Shown: positions 25,222 through 34,765, counted from the stretch's first letter. The stretch: DNA of 64,000 nt from Spirosoma oryzicola (GCF_021233055.1 NZ_CP089538.1:4790501-4854500); one strand, 5' to 3'. Notes: generated by a model from the letters alone, not told the origin. A program made the numbers and translations.

Positions 25222-26553
25222 TCAGGCTTTTTGTTCGACAGGGGCCAGAACCGCTTCCCGCCCTACGCTGATGTACGTGTAGTTTAACTCACGCATCTGG
25301 TCCAGTTCGTACACGTTCCGACCGTCGAAGATCACCCGGTTCTTCAACAGCAGGTTCATCTTGTCGAAATCCGGCGTACGGAACAGCGGCCATTCGGTGA
25401 TAATTACCAGCGCGTCAGCATCATCCAACGCTGCGTACTGCGTATGCGCGTACGAAACGGCGTTGCCAATAAGGCCACGTACGTTTTCCATTGCCTCAGG
25501 GTCGTAAACCGTTACTTTCGCACCTGCTTCGATCAATGCTTTGATGTTATCGAGTGCCGGAGCTTCGCGGATATCATCCGTATAGGGTTTGAAGGCCAAT
25601 CCCCAAACAGCGATGGTTTTGCCTTTCAGATCACCACCAAAGTAATCCAGGATCATTGGCATCAACTTCGTTTTCTGGGCGTAGTTGACATCCATTACCG
25701 ACTTCAACACTTTGAAATCGTAATCGAAATCTTTAGCCGTTTTAGCGAGTGCCTGCACATCTTTTGGAAAACAGCTACCGCCGTAACCGATACCCGCAAA
25801 CAGGAAGCGCTTACCAATACGGCTGTCGGTACCAATACCGCGACGGATATCGTCTACGTTCGCACCCGCCCGTTCGCACAGGTTAGCAATCTCGTTCATA
25901 AACGTGATTTTGGTAGCCAGGAACGCGTTTGCCGCGTATTTCGTCATTTCGGCGGAACGCTCGTCCATGAAAATAACGGGGTTACCCTGACGAACCAGCG
26001 GTGCGTAAAGGCGGTTCATAACCCCCTTGGCCCGCTCCGACTTGGTACCAATAACTACCCGGTCAGGCTTCATAAAGTCTTCTACGGCAACACCTTCCCG
26101 CAGGAATTCAGGGTTCGACACAACATCGAAATCAACCTTGGCGTTATCAGCAATGTGCGCGTGTACTTTCTCAGCCGTACCGACCGGAACAGTGCTTTTA
26201 TCGACAATTACTGCGTATTGATTCAGGATCGGGCCCAAATCGCTGGCAACTTTCAGAATATACTTCAGGTCGGCCGAACCGTCTTCACCAGGAGGAGTAG
26301 GCAGCGCCAGGAAAATAACTTCGGCACCTTTGATTCCTTCTTCCAGATTGGTGGTGAACGACAAACGACCCTGTTCCACGTTCCGATGGAAAAGTACGTC
26401 CAGACCCGGCTCATAAATGGGAATGATGCCGTTATTCAGTTTTTCAACTTTGCGTTCATCGATATCAACGCATGTTACCTGGTTACCGGTCTCCGCGAAA
26501 CATGTTCCCGTGACAAGGCCTACATATCCAGTTCCTACAACTGCCAGTTTCAT
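25222..26553 (-). CDS. ugd: UDP-glucose 6-dehydrogenase
   Basis: This 443-residue enzyme oxidises UDP-glucose to UDP-glucuronate with two NAD. It has the N-terminal Rossmann start MKLAVVGTGYVGLVTGTCFA, VDKSTVPVGT, the substrate-binding NPEFLREG, the catalytic Cys261 in GIGYGGSCFPKD, and the C-terminal WGLAFKPYTDDIREAP. Length and order are typical. It is the first gene of a two-gene unit with uxs and gives the substrate for that enzyme. The long AT-rich region upstream probably carries its promoter. Confidence 0.97.
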   Translation of the reverse strand: MKLAVVGTGYVGLVTGTCFAETGNQVTCVDIDERKVEKLNNGIIPIYEPGLDVLFHRNVEQGRLSFTTNLEEGIKGAEVIFLALPTPPGEDGSADLKYILKVASDLGPILNQYAVIVDKSTVPVGTAEKVHAHIADNAKVDFDVVSNPEFLREGVAVEDFMKPDRVVIGTKSERAKGVMNRLYAPLVRQGNPVIFMDERSAEMTKYAANAFLATKITFMNEIANLCERAGANVDDIRRGIGTDSRIGKRFLFAGIGYGGSCFPKDVQALAKTAKDFDYDFKVLKSVMDVNYAQKTKLMPMILDYFGGDLKGKTIAVWGLAFKPYTDDIREAPALDNIKALIEAGAKVTVYDPEAMENVRGLIGNAVSYAHTQYAALDDADALVIITEWPLFRTPDFDKMNLLLKNRVIFDGRNVYELDQMRELNYTYISVGREAVLAPVEQKA

Positions 26554-26925
26554 ATAAAAAAGTCAAAGTAAAATTTATAAACGATTGAGGTAGATTTTAC
26601 ATACGTACCTGCCGGCCCGATTTCACAAAAATAGGAGTTTTTCAATAACAGCCTAGGACCCACGCAGAATTGTGACTTACCGGTAATAATTCAGCCTTTT
26701 ACTAAATGTATTCAGTATGAACAGCAATACTTTTTTGACAAATATACAAAATATAGATATCAATGATTATTTGTTTTAATATTTTTTAATATAGTAACAA
26801 AATCAAATCGATTTCTGCTTTTTCTAGTGAATACTACCTGGTAATTATCTGACAAAACGGAATTGGTACTTTACAACAAATTGCTTAAATTTCTTTTAAA
26901 TCACTTCATCGAATAACACCCTTAT
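26554..26925. other. AT-rich divergent promoter region
   Basis: 372 bp without a gene lie between the divergent ugd and acyl-CoA dehydrogenase genes. It is strongly AT-rich from about 26730 to 26800. CAAATATA (26739-26746) reads TATATTTG on the minus strand and fits a -7 box for ugd. I see no convincing plus-strand box. Confidence 0.4.
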
Positions 26926-28065
26926 ATGACTAACGAAATTGTAGAAAATCAAGAATTAATAGCCCAATCTGTTCGGGATTTGAGTGACCGGTTGATTCGC
27001 CCAAACGTACGACAGTGGGACGAGGAGCAGCATTTTCCGCTTGACCTGTTTAAACAACTCGGTGATCAGGGCCTGATGGGCATGCTGGTACCGGTTCACT
27101 ACGGCGGAACGGGCCTTGGCTACCGGGAGTACGTAACGGCAATTGTTGAACTAGCCCGTGTGGATGGCTCTGTAGGTCTGTCGATGGCTGCGCATAATTC
27201 CCTATGCACAAATCATATTCTGCTGTTCGGCAGCGAAACGCAAAAGCAAATCTATTTACCCCAACTAGCTACTGGCGAATGGATCGGTGCCTGGGGACTG
27301 ACCGAACCGAATACAGGATCGGATGCCGGTAACATGCGTACAACAGCCATCCGGCAAGGCGACGAATGGGTACTCAACGGAGCCAAAAACTTTATTACGC
27401 ACGGACGAAGCGGCAACGTAGCCGTGGTTATTGCCCGAACGGGTGAACCCAACACCCCGCACAACGCCACTGCTTTTGTGGTTGAGCGCGGAACGCCCGG
27501 CTTTTCGGGGGGCCGTAAAGAAGATAAGCTAGGCATGCGAGCATCTGAAACCACCGAAATGCTGTTTCAGGATTGCCGTATTCCAGATAGCCAACGATTG
27601 GGTGCAGTAGGAGACGGATTTGTTCAGTCGCTTAAAGTGCTGGACGGCGGACGAATTTCAATCGCAGCCTTAAGCCTGGGCATCGCTTATGGAGCTTATG
27701 ATGCGGCTCTGGCCTACGCCAAAGAGCGGGAACAGTTTGGGCAACCGATCGCCAATTTCCAGTCTATTAGTTTTAAGCTTGCCGATATGGCGACGGATAT
27801 TGAAGCGGCCAAACTGCTGACTTATCAGGCAGCCGATTTGAAAGATGCTGGTAAGTCGGTAACAAAAGAATCAGCGATGGCCAAGCTATTTGCGTCTGAA
27901 ACCGCCGTGCGAGTTGCCAACGAAAGCGTACAGATATTTGGCGGTTATGGCTACACAAAAGATTTTCCGGTAGAAAAATTCTATCGAGATGCAAAGCTTT
28001 GCACTATCGGTGAAGGAACCAGTGAAATTCAGAAAGTAGTTATTTCCCGACAAATTCTTAAATAA
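26926..28065 (+). CDS. Acyl-CoA dehydrogenase
   Basis: This FAD enzyme of 379 residues catalyses the first oxidation of fatty-acyl-CoA or branched-chain acyl-CoA. Signatures are GAWGLTEPNTGSDAGNMRT (flavin and substrate binding), KNFITHGRSG, REQFGQPIANFQ, and the C-terminal IFGGYGYTKDFPVEKFYRDAK. The catalytic base is Glu363 in TIGEGTSEIQ, the position used by short-chain and branched-chain members. Chain-length specificity is not readable. It is a single-gene unit ending in a long hairpin and converges on the GlsB-like gene. Confidence 0.93.
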   Translation: MTNEIVENQELIAQSVRDLSDRLIRPNVRQWDEEQHFPLDLFKQLGDQGLMGMLVPVHYGGTGLGYREYVTAIVELARVDGSVGLSMAAHNSLCTNHILLFGSETQKQIYLPQLATGEWIGAWGLTEPNTGSDAGNMRTTAIRQGDEWVLNGAKNFITHGRSGNVAVVIARTGEPNTPHNATAFVVERGTPGFSGGRKEDKLGMRASETTEMLFQDCRIPDSQRLGAVGDGFVQSLKVLDGGRISIAALSLGIAYGAYDAALAYAKEREQFGQPIANFQSISFKLADMATDIEAAKLLTYQAADLKDAGKSVTKESAMAKLFASETAVRVANESVQIFGGYGYTKDFPVEKFYRDAKLCTIGEGTSEIQKVVISRQILK

Positions 28066-28068
28066 CTC

Positions 28069-28124
28069 AGCAAAAAGCAGAACGGGTACGTAGACTGATC
28101 TACGTACCCGTTCTGCTTTTTGCT
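28069..28124. terminator. Very long bidirectional terminator
   Basis: A perfect 26-bp stem (28069-28094 with 28099-28124) has a 4-nt loop. A-rich and T-rich segments lie within the outer stem. It separates convergent genes. Confidence 0.85.
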
Positions 28125-28143
28125 TGTGTAAATGGCGCTATAC

Positions 28144-28386
28144 CTACACTGTTCTGCGTGATCCTTTGATCAGAGCCGCAATACCCAGGATGATGACAGC
28201 ACCAACGAATGATGTTAAGATTTGATCAACTATACCACCCGACCGGCCAAATATCCAGCCGCCTACAAAACCACCGGCAATACCGAGAAGGATTTCAGCG
28301 AAGAGCGAAAACGAAAACCGTTTGAAGACGAGGTCGGCGAGCCATCCGGCTACCGCACCTACTAAGATAGAAACTAAGATTCCCAT
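28144..28386 (-). CDS. GlsB/YeaQ/YmgE-family membrane protein
   Basis: This 80-residue protein has three hydrophobic, glycine-rich helices: LVSILVGAVAGWLADLVF, ILLGIAGGFVGGWIFG and ILTSFVGAVIILGIAALI. This is the transglycosylase-associated/GlsB pattern. These inner-membrane proteins are linked to general stress response without a known mechanism. It lies 71 bp downstream of pgeF on the same strand and may share its transcript. Length is normal for the family. Confidence 0.88.
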   Translation of the reverse strand: MGILVSILVGAVAGWLADLVFKRFSFSLFAEILLGIAGGFVGGWIFGRSGGIVDQILTSFVGAVIILGIAALIKGSRRTV

Positions 28387-28457
28387 GATTATTGAATGTT
28401 GAGTAATAAAAATCTATTGTGAAAACAGGTACATAACTTCGGCCAATAAAACTTTGT

Positions 28458-29210
28458 TTACGATTTAATACCAATAATTGCCAGCATTCGTCCTGTTTGT
28501 CCATTTTCGGCCCGGTATGAGAAGAAAATATCGTTGTTAAGCACTGTCGAAAAAGAAGATACCTCTATTTGCGTTGATGGGACACCAAAACGGATAAGCT
28601 GCTGCCGGTTGGCTGCTTTCAGATTTACACAATCTTTCAACGTTTGCGCGTCTTTCTGTACGAACTCAGGCGCAAACCGTTCGGCTACTTCCGGTCCCAC
28701 TTCGAAGGAGCATTCGTCAATGCAGGTTCCGACGTAAGCGTAGCAATTGGCAGCGCTGGTACCGAACTGTTGCTCCATCGTTGTTAGCGTTTTGGCCACG
28801 ATTTCGCCGGATGTTCCGCGCCAGCCCGCATGAATAGCCGCTACTGCCCGATTAGCCTTATCGTAAATTAGAATCGGTGTGCAGTCAGCTACGGTCACCC
28901 CAACAAACAAACCTGGTTTGTCGGTAATCAGCGCATCGTAACCGTTAAAACGCCCTGCTTCCGTGGCATACAATACCTCCATGCCATGCACTTGATGCGA
29001 AGAAGCAAACCGGCGATCCACATCGTCAATTCCCAGCGACAGAAAAAAGCGACGCCTATTCTCGTTTACGTTGTCCGGTTCGTCGTTTGTATTGATTCCC
29101 AAATTGAGCGAAAGAAACGGTGCTGGGCTAACCCCGCCATGACGTGTACTTTCGGCTGTTATTAAATCAGAGAAGTCGGAAAATACCGCGGGAATATGGT
29201 AAGAAGTCAT
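28458..29210 (-). CDS. pgeF: Peptidoglycan editing factor PgeF (laccase-domain/YfiH)
   Basis: This 250-residue protein removes wrongly inserted L-Ser from peptidoglycan precursors in E. coli; the family was formerly annotated as polyphenol oxidase. The metal/catalytic residues are His72 and His75 (SHQVHGMEV), Cys110 (VTVADCTPIL) and His127 (IHAGWRGTSGEIV). The first part has STRHGGVS and LNLGINTND, also typical. It may be co-transcribed with the downstream GlsB-like gene. The biochemical role is known from other bacteria and is inferred here. Confidence 0.93.
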   Translation of the reverse strand: MTSYHIPAVFSDFSDLITAESTRHGGVSPAPFLSLNLGINTNDEPDNVNENRRRFFLSLGIDDVDRRFASSHQVHGMEVLYATEAGRFNGYDALITDKPGLFVGVTVADCTPILIYDKANRAVAAIHAGWRGTSGEIVAKTLTTMEQQFGTSAANCYAYVGTCIDECSFEVGPEVAERFAPEFVQKDAQTLKDCVNLKAANRQQLIRFGVPSTQIEVSSFSTVLNNDIFFSYRAENGQTGRMLAIIGIKS

Positions 29211-29378
29211 TAGTTGGTCAGTTGTTCAAGCGTATTGAGTAAGACAATACGACAAAATTGCAATCAAAAGCCTGTCTATCCTAAAAGCCCTACGCTCGAT
29301 CATCCTTGTTTTCTTACCACTCATCCTTCCGAAAAACCGCTCTGGTAGTTTGTAATGCATAGTACTATCCAGGGCCTA

Positions 29379-29386
29379 TATCTTTG
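29379..29386 (+). promoter_or_regulatory. Candidate -7 box for the small secreted protein gene
   Basis: TATCTTTG fits TAnnTTTG. A TTG lies at 29350-29352, at 26 nt a longer spacing than usual. Confidence 0.4.
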
Positions 29387-29444
29387 TTTCACCAATCCGG
29401 ACGATCCCGGCTAACTTTTGAACGAAACGAAAAAACATACTATT

Positions 29445-29843
29445 ATGAAAACGATCCTCAAATCCCTGCTTTTCTCGCTGTCACTTGGCGTATTTACCTC
29501 GATGGTTTCCTTTGCTGAAGCCAAACCTGTTGGCCGTCCCGCCAACGTAGCGGCTTACAAAGCTGGGGTATACACAACTGTTTCGGGTCAACTGAGTATT
29601 GCGCTTAACAAAGAGATCGGTGGCGCGGTCGATATTCGTCTGAAAAACGCCGGAGGGACCGTGTTGTACAGCCAGCATTTAGGTAAGAACGAAAGCCAGT
29701 ACCGTACCCGTCTGAACATGAACGAACTGCCGGACGGTACGTATCAGGTAGAAATTTCAAATGGCGTTGAGACAACCACCCATACAATTACCATTGCAAC
29801 GCAGCAGCCAAGCACACCAAGCCGCGTTATCGCGCTGAACTAA
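29445..29843 (+). CDS. Small secreted beta-sandwich protein
   Basis: This 133-residue protein has a signal peptide (MKTILKSLLFSLSLGVFTSMVSFAEA; cleavage near AEA). The mature part resembles a single fibronectin/Ig-like sandwich of the kind found near type IX sorting tails: VDIRLKNAGGTVLYSQHLG, MNELPDGTYQVEISNG and TTTHTITIA. It lacks a clear sorting signal after this domain. The start at 29445 is chosen because the signal peptide begins there; an upstream TTG would add nine charged residues. Its function is unknown. It ends in a strong terminator. Confidence 0.75.
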   Translation: MKTILKSLLFSLSLGVFTSMVSFAEAKPVGRPANVAAYKAGVYTTVSGQLSIALNKEIGGAVDIRLKNAGGTVLYSQHLGKNESQYRTRLNMNELPDGTYQVEISNGVETTTHTITIATQQPSTPSRVIALN

Positions 29844-29861
29844 CCACCCCAAAAACTTTAC

Positions 29862-29897
29862 GCAAAACCTCGCCCGGACAACAGGGCGAGGTTTTGC
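29862..29897 (+). terminator. Terminator of the small secreted protein gene
   Basis: A perfect 14-bp stem (29862-29875 with 29884-29897) has an 8-nt loop. A-rich and T-rich stretches lie within the stem. Confidence 0.78.
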
Positions 29898-30123
29898 TAT
29901 TACAGACTTTTCATAGTACTTAATCCCTCATTTGTTAGTAAGCCAGCCAACATCAGCCCGCCATCTTTGTTGTATACCCAAGAAACTTTTGGCCTACAGA
30001 TCATTGCCTGGTCTGTGGCCATCAAGGAAAAGACCGTAAGACTTCCTCAATGACTTTAGCGGGAGCTTCTTTGCTTATCCCCTATACTTAACTCGTTCGC
30101 TAACCGATAACAGCCTTTTGTTC

Positions 30124-31800
30124 ATGGTACCCACTGACCACCCTCTCACATCGCCTACAAACTGGGCTGGCATTGCGTCTAATACTGAGTTCTGGTCGCA
30201 ACTAGCACAGACATTACTGCCTGGTTACGTCAATACGTGCCGCTGGTTTGCCGGAAAAGCTCGTCAACAGACCGGGTTTGCGGCCAAGACGGTACACACG
30301 ATTCCACTTCCCGACGGCGATGTAGCGTATCTGCTGATACTGGAAGCGACCTACGCCGATGGCATTCCCGAACTGTATCAGCTTCCTTTGTCTTTCATTG
30401 CCGACTCAATAGCGAATTCTCTTCCTTTTCAACTAGCGGACGTGCCCGACAAAGGACGTATCGGCGAAGTGGCGCTGGATCATCATGCTGGCGTATTGAT
30501 CGATGCCATTTATGACGAACGCTTTCGACGGGCTTTGTTTACTAATATTTATACCGATCAGGTATTGCCACAGCCTGACGGGCAACTCACGTTTCACAAA
30601 GGCAAAGGGTTGGAGGAAGGCGACGATACGCTGAGTTCGCGGGTGCTACCGGTCGATTCCAGCAATTCAGCGATGGTTTTTGGAGAAAAGTATTTTATGA
30701 AACTGTACCGAAAGCTATTCCAGGAGACGAACCCGGAAGTCGATATGGTCGCGTTTCTGACGGATAAAAGCAGCTTTGACCACATCCCGGCCTTCGGCGG
30801 TAGCATCGTCTGGCAGCATCCCGATGCCGCTCCATCCGACGGTGCCGATATTACCCTGGGCATGGTTCAGCGTATGGTTCCAAATGACAAGGATTCGTGG
30901 ATGCAAACCGGCGACTACCTCAACGATTTTCTGTATGCCGTTCCGCAACGACTTTTTGCCATCCGGGAAGATGTGTTTGAAAAAGTTGAGTTGCTTGGTA
31001 AACGAACCGGGGAAATGCACTGTGCGCTCTACAAACCCAATGCCGACGCTGACTTTGCCCCCGAACCGATAACAGATGAATACCGTGCCTTCATGATTAA
31101 GCGGTTGGAAGATTTGCTGGAACGCCGGTATGCGCTGCTCATCGATAATTACACCAAGCTCGATTCACAGGCGCAGCGACTGGCGTGGGTATTCATGGAA
31201 GCGAAGGAAATGATCGAAACATTTATCGATGATTTCAGAAAACGTCCGCTCGGTTCGCTCCGCATTCGGATCCACGGCGATTACCACCTTGGTCAGGTGC
31301 TGGCAACCCGCAATGACTTTGTCATCATTGATTTTGAAGGTGAGCCGGAAAGCAGCATTACCGAACGCAAGATCAAGCACTCGCCCCTCAAAGACGTAGC
31401 AGGCATGATTCGCTCCTACCACTACGCCGTGTCGGCAAAGCTGTTTAACTCTTCCGAAACCGACGACCTGGACCCGGAGCACTTGCAGCGCGTTTCGGAC
31501 CGGTGGTTTTATCTGATTCGTGACACGTTTATGAATGCGTATCAGGATGTTTTTGGCACGCCCCATCCGTTGTTCAAAAACAACAACGAGTTGAATTTCC
31601 TGCTATTGATCTACCTGCTCGAAAAGGCCGTTTACGAATTAGGATACGAGATCAGCTACCGACCATCGTGGGTTAAAATTCCGCTCCGGGGGATTATCGA
31701 TGTCATTCGCGAAATTGAAAAAATTCTGCTGAGTGAGGGAGAAATCGAGGCCGACATACCGTTATTGCAGACCGGTTTGTTGCAAGCCAAAAATTTGTAA
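30124..31800 (+). CDS. Maltokinase-like protein (trehalose/alpha-glucan pathway)
   Basis: This 558-residue protein is of the Mak/Pep2 family, which phosphorylates maltose to maltose 1-phosphate, the donor for GlgE in the trehalose-to-glucan pathway. Signatures are the N-terminal WFAGKAR, then the kinase-like C-terminal half with RIHGDYHLGQVL (Asp386) and VIIDFEGEP (Asp403), followed by RKIKHSPLKDVAGMIRSYHYA. Length fits a full two-lobed maltokinase. ATG 30124 is used; a TTG two codons upstream is possible. glgE and treS are not in the window, but glgB follows after one gene, which supports the role. An SDR gene starts 25 bp after the stop. Confidence 0.88.
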   Translation: MVPTDHPLTSPTNWAGIASNTEFWSQLAQTLLPGYVNTCRWFAGKARQQTGFAAKTVHTIPLPDGDVAYLLILEATYADGIPELYQLPLSFIADSIANSLPFQLADVPDKGRIGEVALDHHAGVLIDAIYDERFRRALFTNIYTDQVLPQPDGQLTFHKGKGLEEGDDTLSSRVLPVDSSNSAMVFGEKYFMKLYRKLFQETNPEVDMVAFLTDKSSFDHIPAFGGSIVWQHPDAAPSDGADITLGMVQRMVPNDKDSWMQTGDYLNDFLYAVPQRLFAIREDVFEKVELLGKRTGEMHCALYKPNADADFAPEPITDEYRAFMIKRLEDLLERRYALLIDNYTKLDSQAQRLAWVFMEAKEMIETFIDDFRKRPLGSLRIRIHGDYHLGQVLATRNDFVIIDFEGEPESSITERKIKHSPLKDVAGMIRSYHYAVSAKLFNSSETDDLDPEHLQRVSDRWFYLIRDTFMNAYQDVFGTPHPLFKNNNELNFLLLIYLLEKAVYELGYEISYRPSWVKIPLRGIIDVIREIEKILLSEGEIEADIPLLQTGLLQAKNL

Positions 31801-31825
31801 TTGCAGCGTTAGTCAGGCCCGTTTC

Positions 31826-32674
31826 ATGAGCATCTTTCAAGACACAGTTGTCATTATCACCGGCGCGGGTTCGGGTATTGGACGGCAGCTTGCCATTCAG
31901 GCCGTTGCAAAAGGAGCAACCGTTATCGCAACCGACATCAATGAGGGCGGCCTGGCCGAAACTCGTACGGGCTCGTCGGGTGATATGACCTTGCTGCGGC
32001 TGGACGTGTCGGATGCGGACGCGATAAAGACGTTTGCCGATCAGGTCATTCCAACGCTGAACAACCGCCGGCTTATACTGATCAACAATGCGGGTGTAGC
32101 CTTGGGAAGCGGCCCTTTTTCGGATACCGATCTCGACGATTTCGAATGGCTACTGACCATAAATCTCTGGGGAGTTATTCGGATGACGAAAGAGTTCCTG
32201 CCGTACTTGCAGAGTCAGGATCGGGCGGGCAGACAAGCCGGACACATTGTCAACATGTCGAGTGTTCTTGGACTGGCAGGGGTGATGAACCAGTCGGCCT
32301 ATAGCACGGCCAAGTTTGGCGTACGGGGATTTACTGACGTGTTGCGTATGGAATTGCTGGACACCCGGATTGGCGTCACCTGTGTGCATCCGGGTGGTAT
32401 AAAAACCAACATTGCGATCAACGCACGCGTTGGCAAAAACAGCCAGGTAACCGATGCTTTACTGGAGAAAAGCGCCAGTAGTTTCGAAGAAATGGCTAGA
32501 ACCACCCCCGAAGAGGCCGCCCGCCAGATCTGGCATGGTGTCGAAAAAAACAAAGCCCGTATCCTGATCGGCTCCGATGCGCGAATGATCGAACGGATCA
32601 CAAGACTTTTCCCGACAGCGTATGTAAAAATGATGCGCAAGCAGATCGAGAACGTGTTCGCAACAAACCGCTAA
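31826..32674 (+). CDS. Short-chain dehydrogenase/reductase
   Basis: This 282-residue classical SDR has ITGAGSGIGRQLA (nucleotide binding), INNAGVALGSG, MSSVLGLAG and the catalytic YSTAK. VHPGGIKTNIA follows. ATDIN after the second strand suggests NAD rather than NADP. The C-terminal extension (about 220-282) is basic. The start is ATG 31826; an in-frame extension into the maltokinase gene is ignored. It lies between maltokinase and glgB on the same strand with short gaps (25 and 63 bp), so it is probably co-transcribed. The substrate is unknown and need not be a sugar. Confidence 0.85.
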   Translation: MSIFQDTVVIITGAGSGIGRQLAIQAVAKGATVIATDINEGGLAETRTGSSGDMTLLRLDVSDADAIKTFADQVIPTLNNRRLILINNAGVALGSGPFSDTDLDDFEWLLTINLWGVIRMTKEFLPYLQSQDRAGRQAGHIVNMSSVLGLAGVMNQSAYSTAKFGVRGFTDVLRMELLDTRIGVTCVHPGGIKTNIAINARVGKNSQVTDALLEKSASSFEEMARTTPEEAARQIWHGVEKNKARILIGSDARMIERITRLFPTAYVKMMRKQIENVFATNR

Positions 32675-32737
32675 GGATTTTTTCTAACTTTCCGCTTCTG
32701 ATCGCGTTCAATATTCTAGCTATACCAGTCCTAAACA

Positions 32738-34753
32738 ATGGCAAAACGTAAAACCATGATGGCAGCGTCTGACAACCCACCGGCTGACGTAGAACAGCCT
32801 GCTTCATCAACCCCCAATACCGATCAACCGATGCAATCAGGTAATCCAGAAGCGTACTCCCGCTTCACTGATTTTGATATCTACCTGTTTCGGGCAGGCA
32901 AGCACCAGCGTCTATACGAAAAATTTGGCTCACATGTTGTTGAGCATAATGGCGTTGTAGGAACCTATTTTGCCGTATGGGCTCCTTCCGCCCGCTACGT
33001 GTCCGTGATTGGCAATTTCAATGGTTGGAACAAAGGAAGCCATTCGCTGGCTGTGCGCTGGGACTCGTCGGGTATCTGGGAAGTATTTATCCCGAATATC
33101 GGCAGAGGAGAAACCTACAAATACTTCATTGTCAACGAAAACGGTCGCGAATTAGAAAAAGGCGACCCGTACGCACACCTTTGGGAAGTTCCTCCGCATA
33201 CGGCTTCCCTGGTGTGGGACACCTATTACGAGTGGAACGATCAGGAATGGATGACCACCCGTAAGGAAAAAAATGCGCTGAATGCCCCAATTTCGGTCTA
33301 TGAAGTGCACCTGTCATCCTGGCGACGTGACCCTTCCGACCCGGATCGTGAGCTGAGCTACGGCGAAATTGCCGACGCGCTGGTTCCTTATGTGCAGGAG
33401 ATGGGCTTTACGCACGTTGAGTTTATGCCCATCATGCAGTATCCATATGCACCATCCTGGGGATATCAGATCACGGGTTATTATGCGCCCAGCAGCCGCT
33501 TTGGTACGCCACAGGATTTCATGGCGTTAATCGAGAAACTGCACCAGGCCGGTATCGGCGTATTGCTGGACTGGGTTCCCTCCCACTTCCCCGGCGACGC
33601 GCACGGTCTGTACGAGTTCGATGGTTCGCACCTGTACGAACACCCCGACCCGCGCAAAGGCTACCACCCCGACTGGAAAAGTTATATCTTCAACTACAGC
33701 CGACCAGAAGTACGGTCGTTCCTCCTGTCGAATGCGTTGTTCTGGCTGGATCGCTGTCACGCTGACGGCTTGCGGGTGGATGCGGTAGCGTCTATGCTTT
33801 ACCTAGATTACTCGCGGAATGCGGGCGAATGGGAACCCAACATGTTTGGCGGTCGCGAAAATCTAGAGGTCATTTCACTGCTCAAAGAAATAAACGAAGC
33901 GGTCTACAGCGAATTCCCCGATGTGCAGACAATAGCGGAAGAGTCTACGGCATTTCCGGGTGTATCACGACCTGTCTTTACGGGTGGACTCGGCTTTGGC
34001 ATGAAGTGGATGATGGGCTGGATGAACGATACGCTACGGTATTTCGAGCGCGATCCGGCTTTCCGCAAATTCCACCAGGATAATCTGACATTCAGTACGG
34101 TGTATGCGTTTACCGAAAACTTTATGCTGCCTCTCTCGCACGATGAAGTTGTCTACGGTAAACAGTCGCTCGTCGGCAAAATGCCGGGCGACGAATGGCA
34201 GCGCTTTGCCAACCTACGCCTGCTTTTCTCGTATATGTTTACGCACTCTGGCAGCAAATTGCTATTTATGGGTGGCGAATTTGGGCAAACATCGGAGTGG
34301 AAGTTTGACACTAGCCTCGACTGGCATCTGCTGGAGTTTGCTCCTCATAAGGGAATAGCCGCCTGCGTCAAAGCGCTGAATCAGCTTTACAAAAATGAAC
34401 CCGCTATGTATGAGCGTAGCTATACAGCGGATGGTTTCGAGTGGATCGATACGTCTGACCGGGAAAACAGCATCATCACCTACGCCCGTAAAGGTGATCG
34501 CCCTGAGGAGACCTTGCTGATAGTTCTTAACATGACGCCCGTTCCGCGCGCAGACTACCGCATTGGTGTTCCGTCGGCGGGTTCATACCAGGAGATTTTC
34601 AACAGCGATGCCAAAGAGTTTTACGGCAGTGGCATCGGTAACCAAGAACCGCTGGCGAGTGAAGAGTCGGCCTGGCACGGACGCCCGCAGTCGATTCGAC
34701 TGAATGTGCCCCCACTAGGTGCGATTGTCTTAAAAATCAGCGCGGAATCGTAG
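32738..34753 (+). CDS. glgB: 1,4-alpha-glucan branching enzyme
   Basis: This 671-residue GH13 enzyme moves alpha-1,4 chains to make alpha-1,6 branches in glycogen. A CBM48 domain (about 60-160: YFAVWAPSARYVSVIGNFNGW) precedes the barrel. Catalytic signatures are DGLRVDAVASMLYLDY (nucleophile Asp348), AEESTAFPGVSRP (Glu401/402) and LPLSHDEVVYGK. The first 40 residues are a polar Pro/Ser/Asn-rich extension. It is the last gene of the maltokinase-SDR-glgB cluster. Together with maltokinase it points to glycogen made partly through maltose 1-phosphate. Confidence 0.97.
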   Translation: MAKRKTMMAASDNPPADVEQPASSTPNTDQPMQSGNPEAYSRFTDFDIYLFRAGKHQRLYEKFGSHVVEHNGVVGTYFAVWAPSARYVSVIGNFNGWNKGSHSLAVRWDSSGIWEVFIPNIGRGETYKYFIVNENGRELEKGDPYAHLWEVPPHTASLVWDTYYEWNDQEWMTTRKEKNALNAPISVYEVHLSSWRRDPSDPDRELSYGEIADALVPYVQEMGFTHVEFMPIMQYPYAPSWGYQITGYYAPSSRFGTPQDFMALIEKLHQAGIGVLLDWVPSHFPGDAHGLYEFDGSHLYEHPDPRKGYHPDWKSYIFNYSRPEVRSFLLSNALFWLDRCHADGLRVDAVASMLYLDYSRNAGEWEPNMFGGRENLEVISLLKEINEAVYSEFPDVQTIAEESTAFPGVSRPVFTGGLGFGMKWMMGWMNDTLRYFERDPAFRKFHQDNLTFSTVYAFTENFMLPLSHDEVVYGKQSLVGKMPGDEWQRFANLRLLFSYMFTHSGSKLLFMGGEFGQTSEWKFDTSLDWHLLEFAPHKGIAACVKALNQLYKNEPAMYERSYTADGFEWIDTSDRENSIITYARKGDRPEETLLIVLNMTPVPRADYRIGVPSAGSYQEIFNSDAKEFYGSGIGNQEPLASEESAWHGRPQSIRLNVPPLGAIVLKISAES

Positions 34754-34765
34754 TTCATTGGACAG

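Noticed and set aside
25444..26571. A 375-residue open frame on the plus strand opposite ugd
   Set aside because: It lies entirely over a certain ugd gene, has no family likeness, and shows the composition of a complementary strand of coding DNA.
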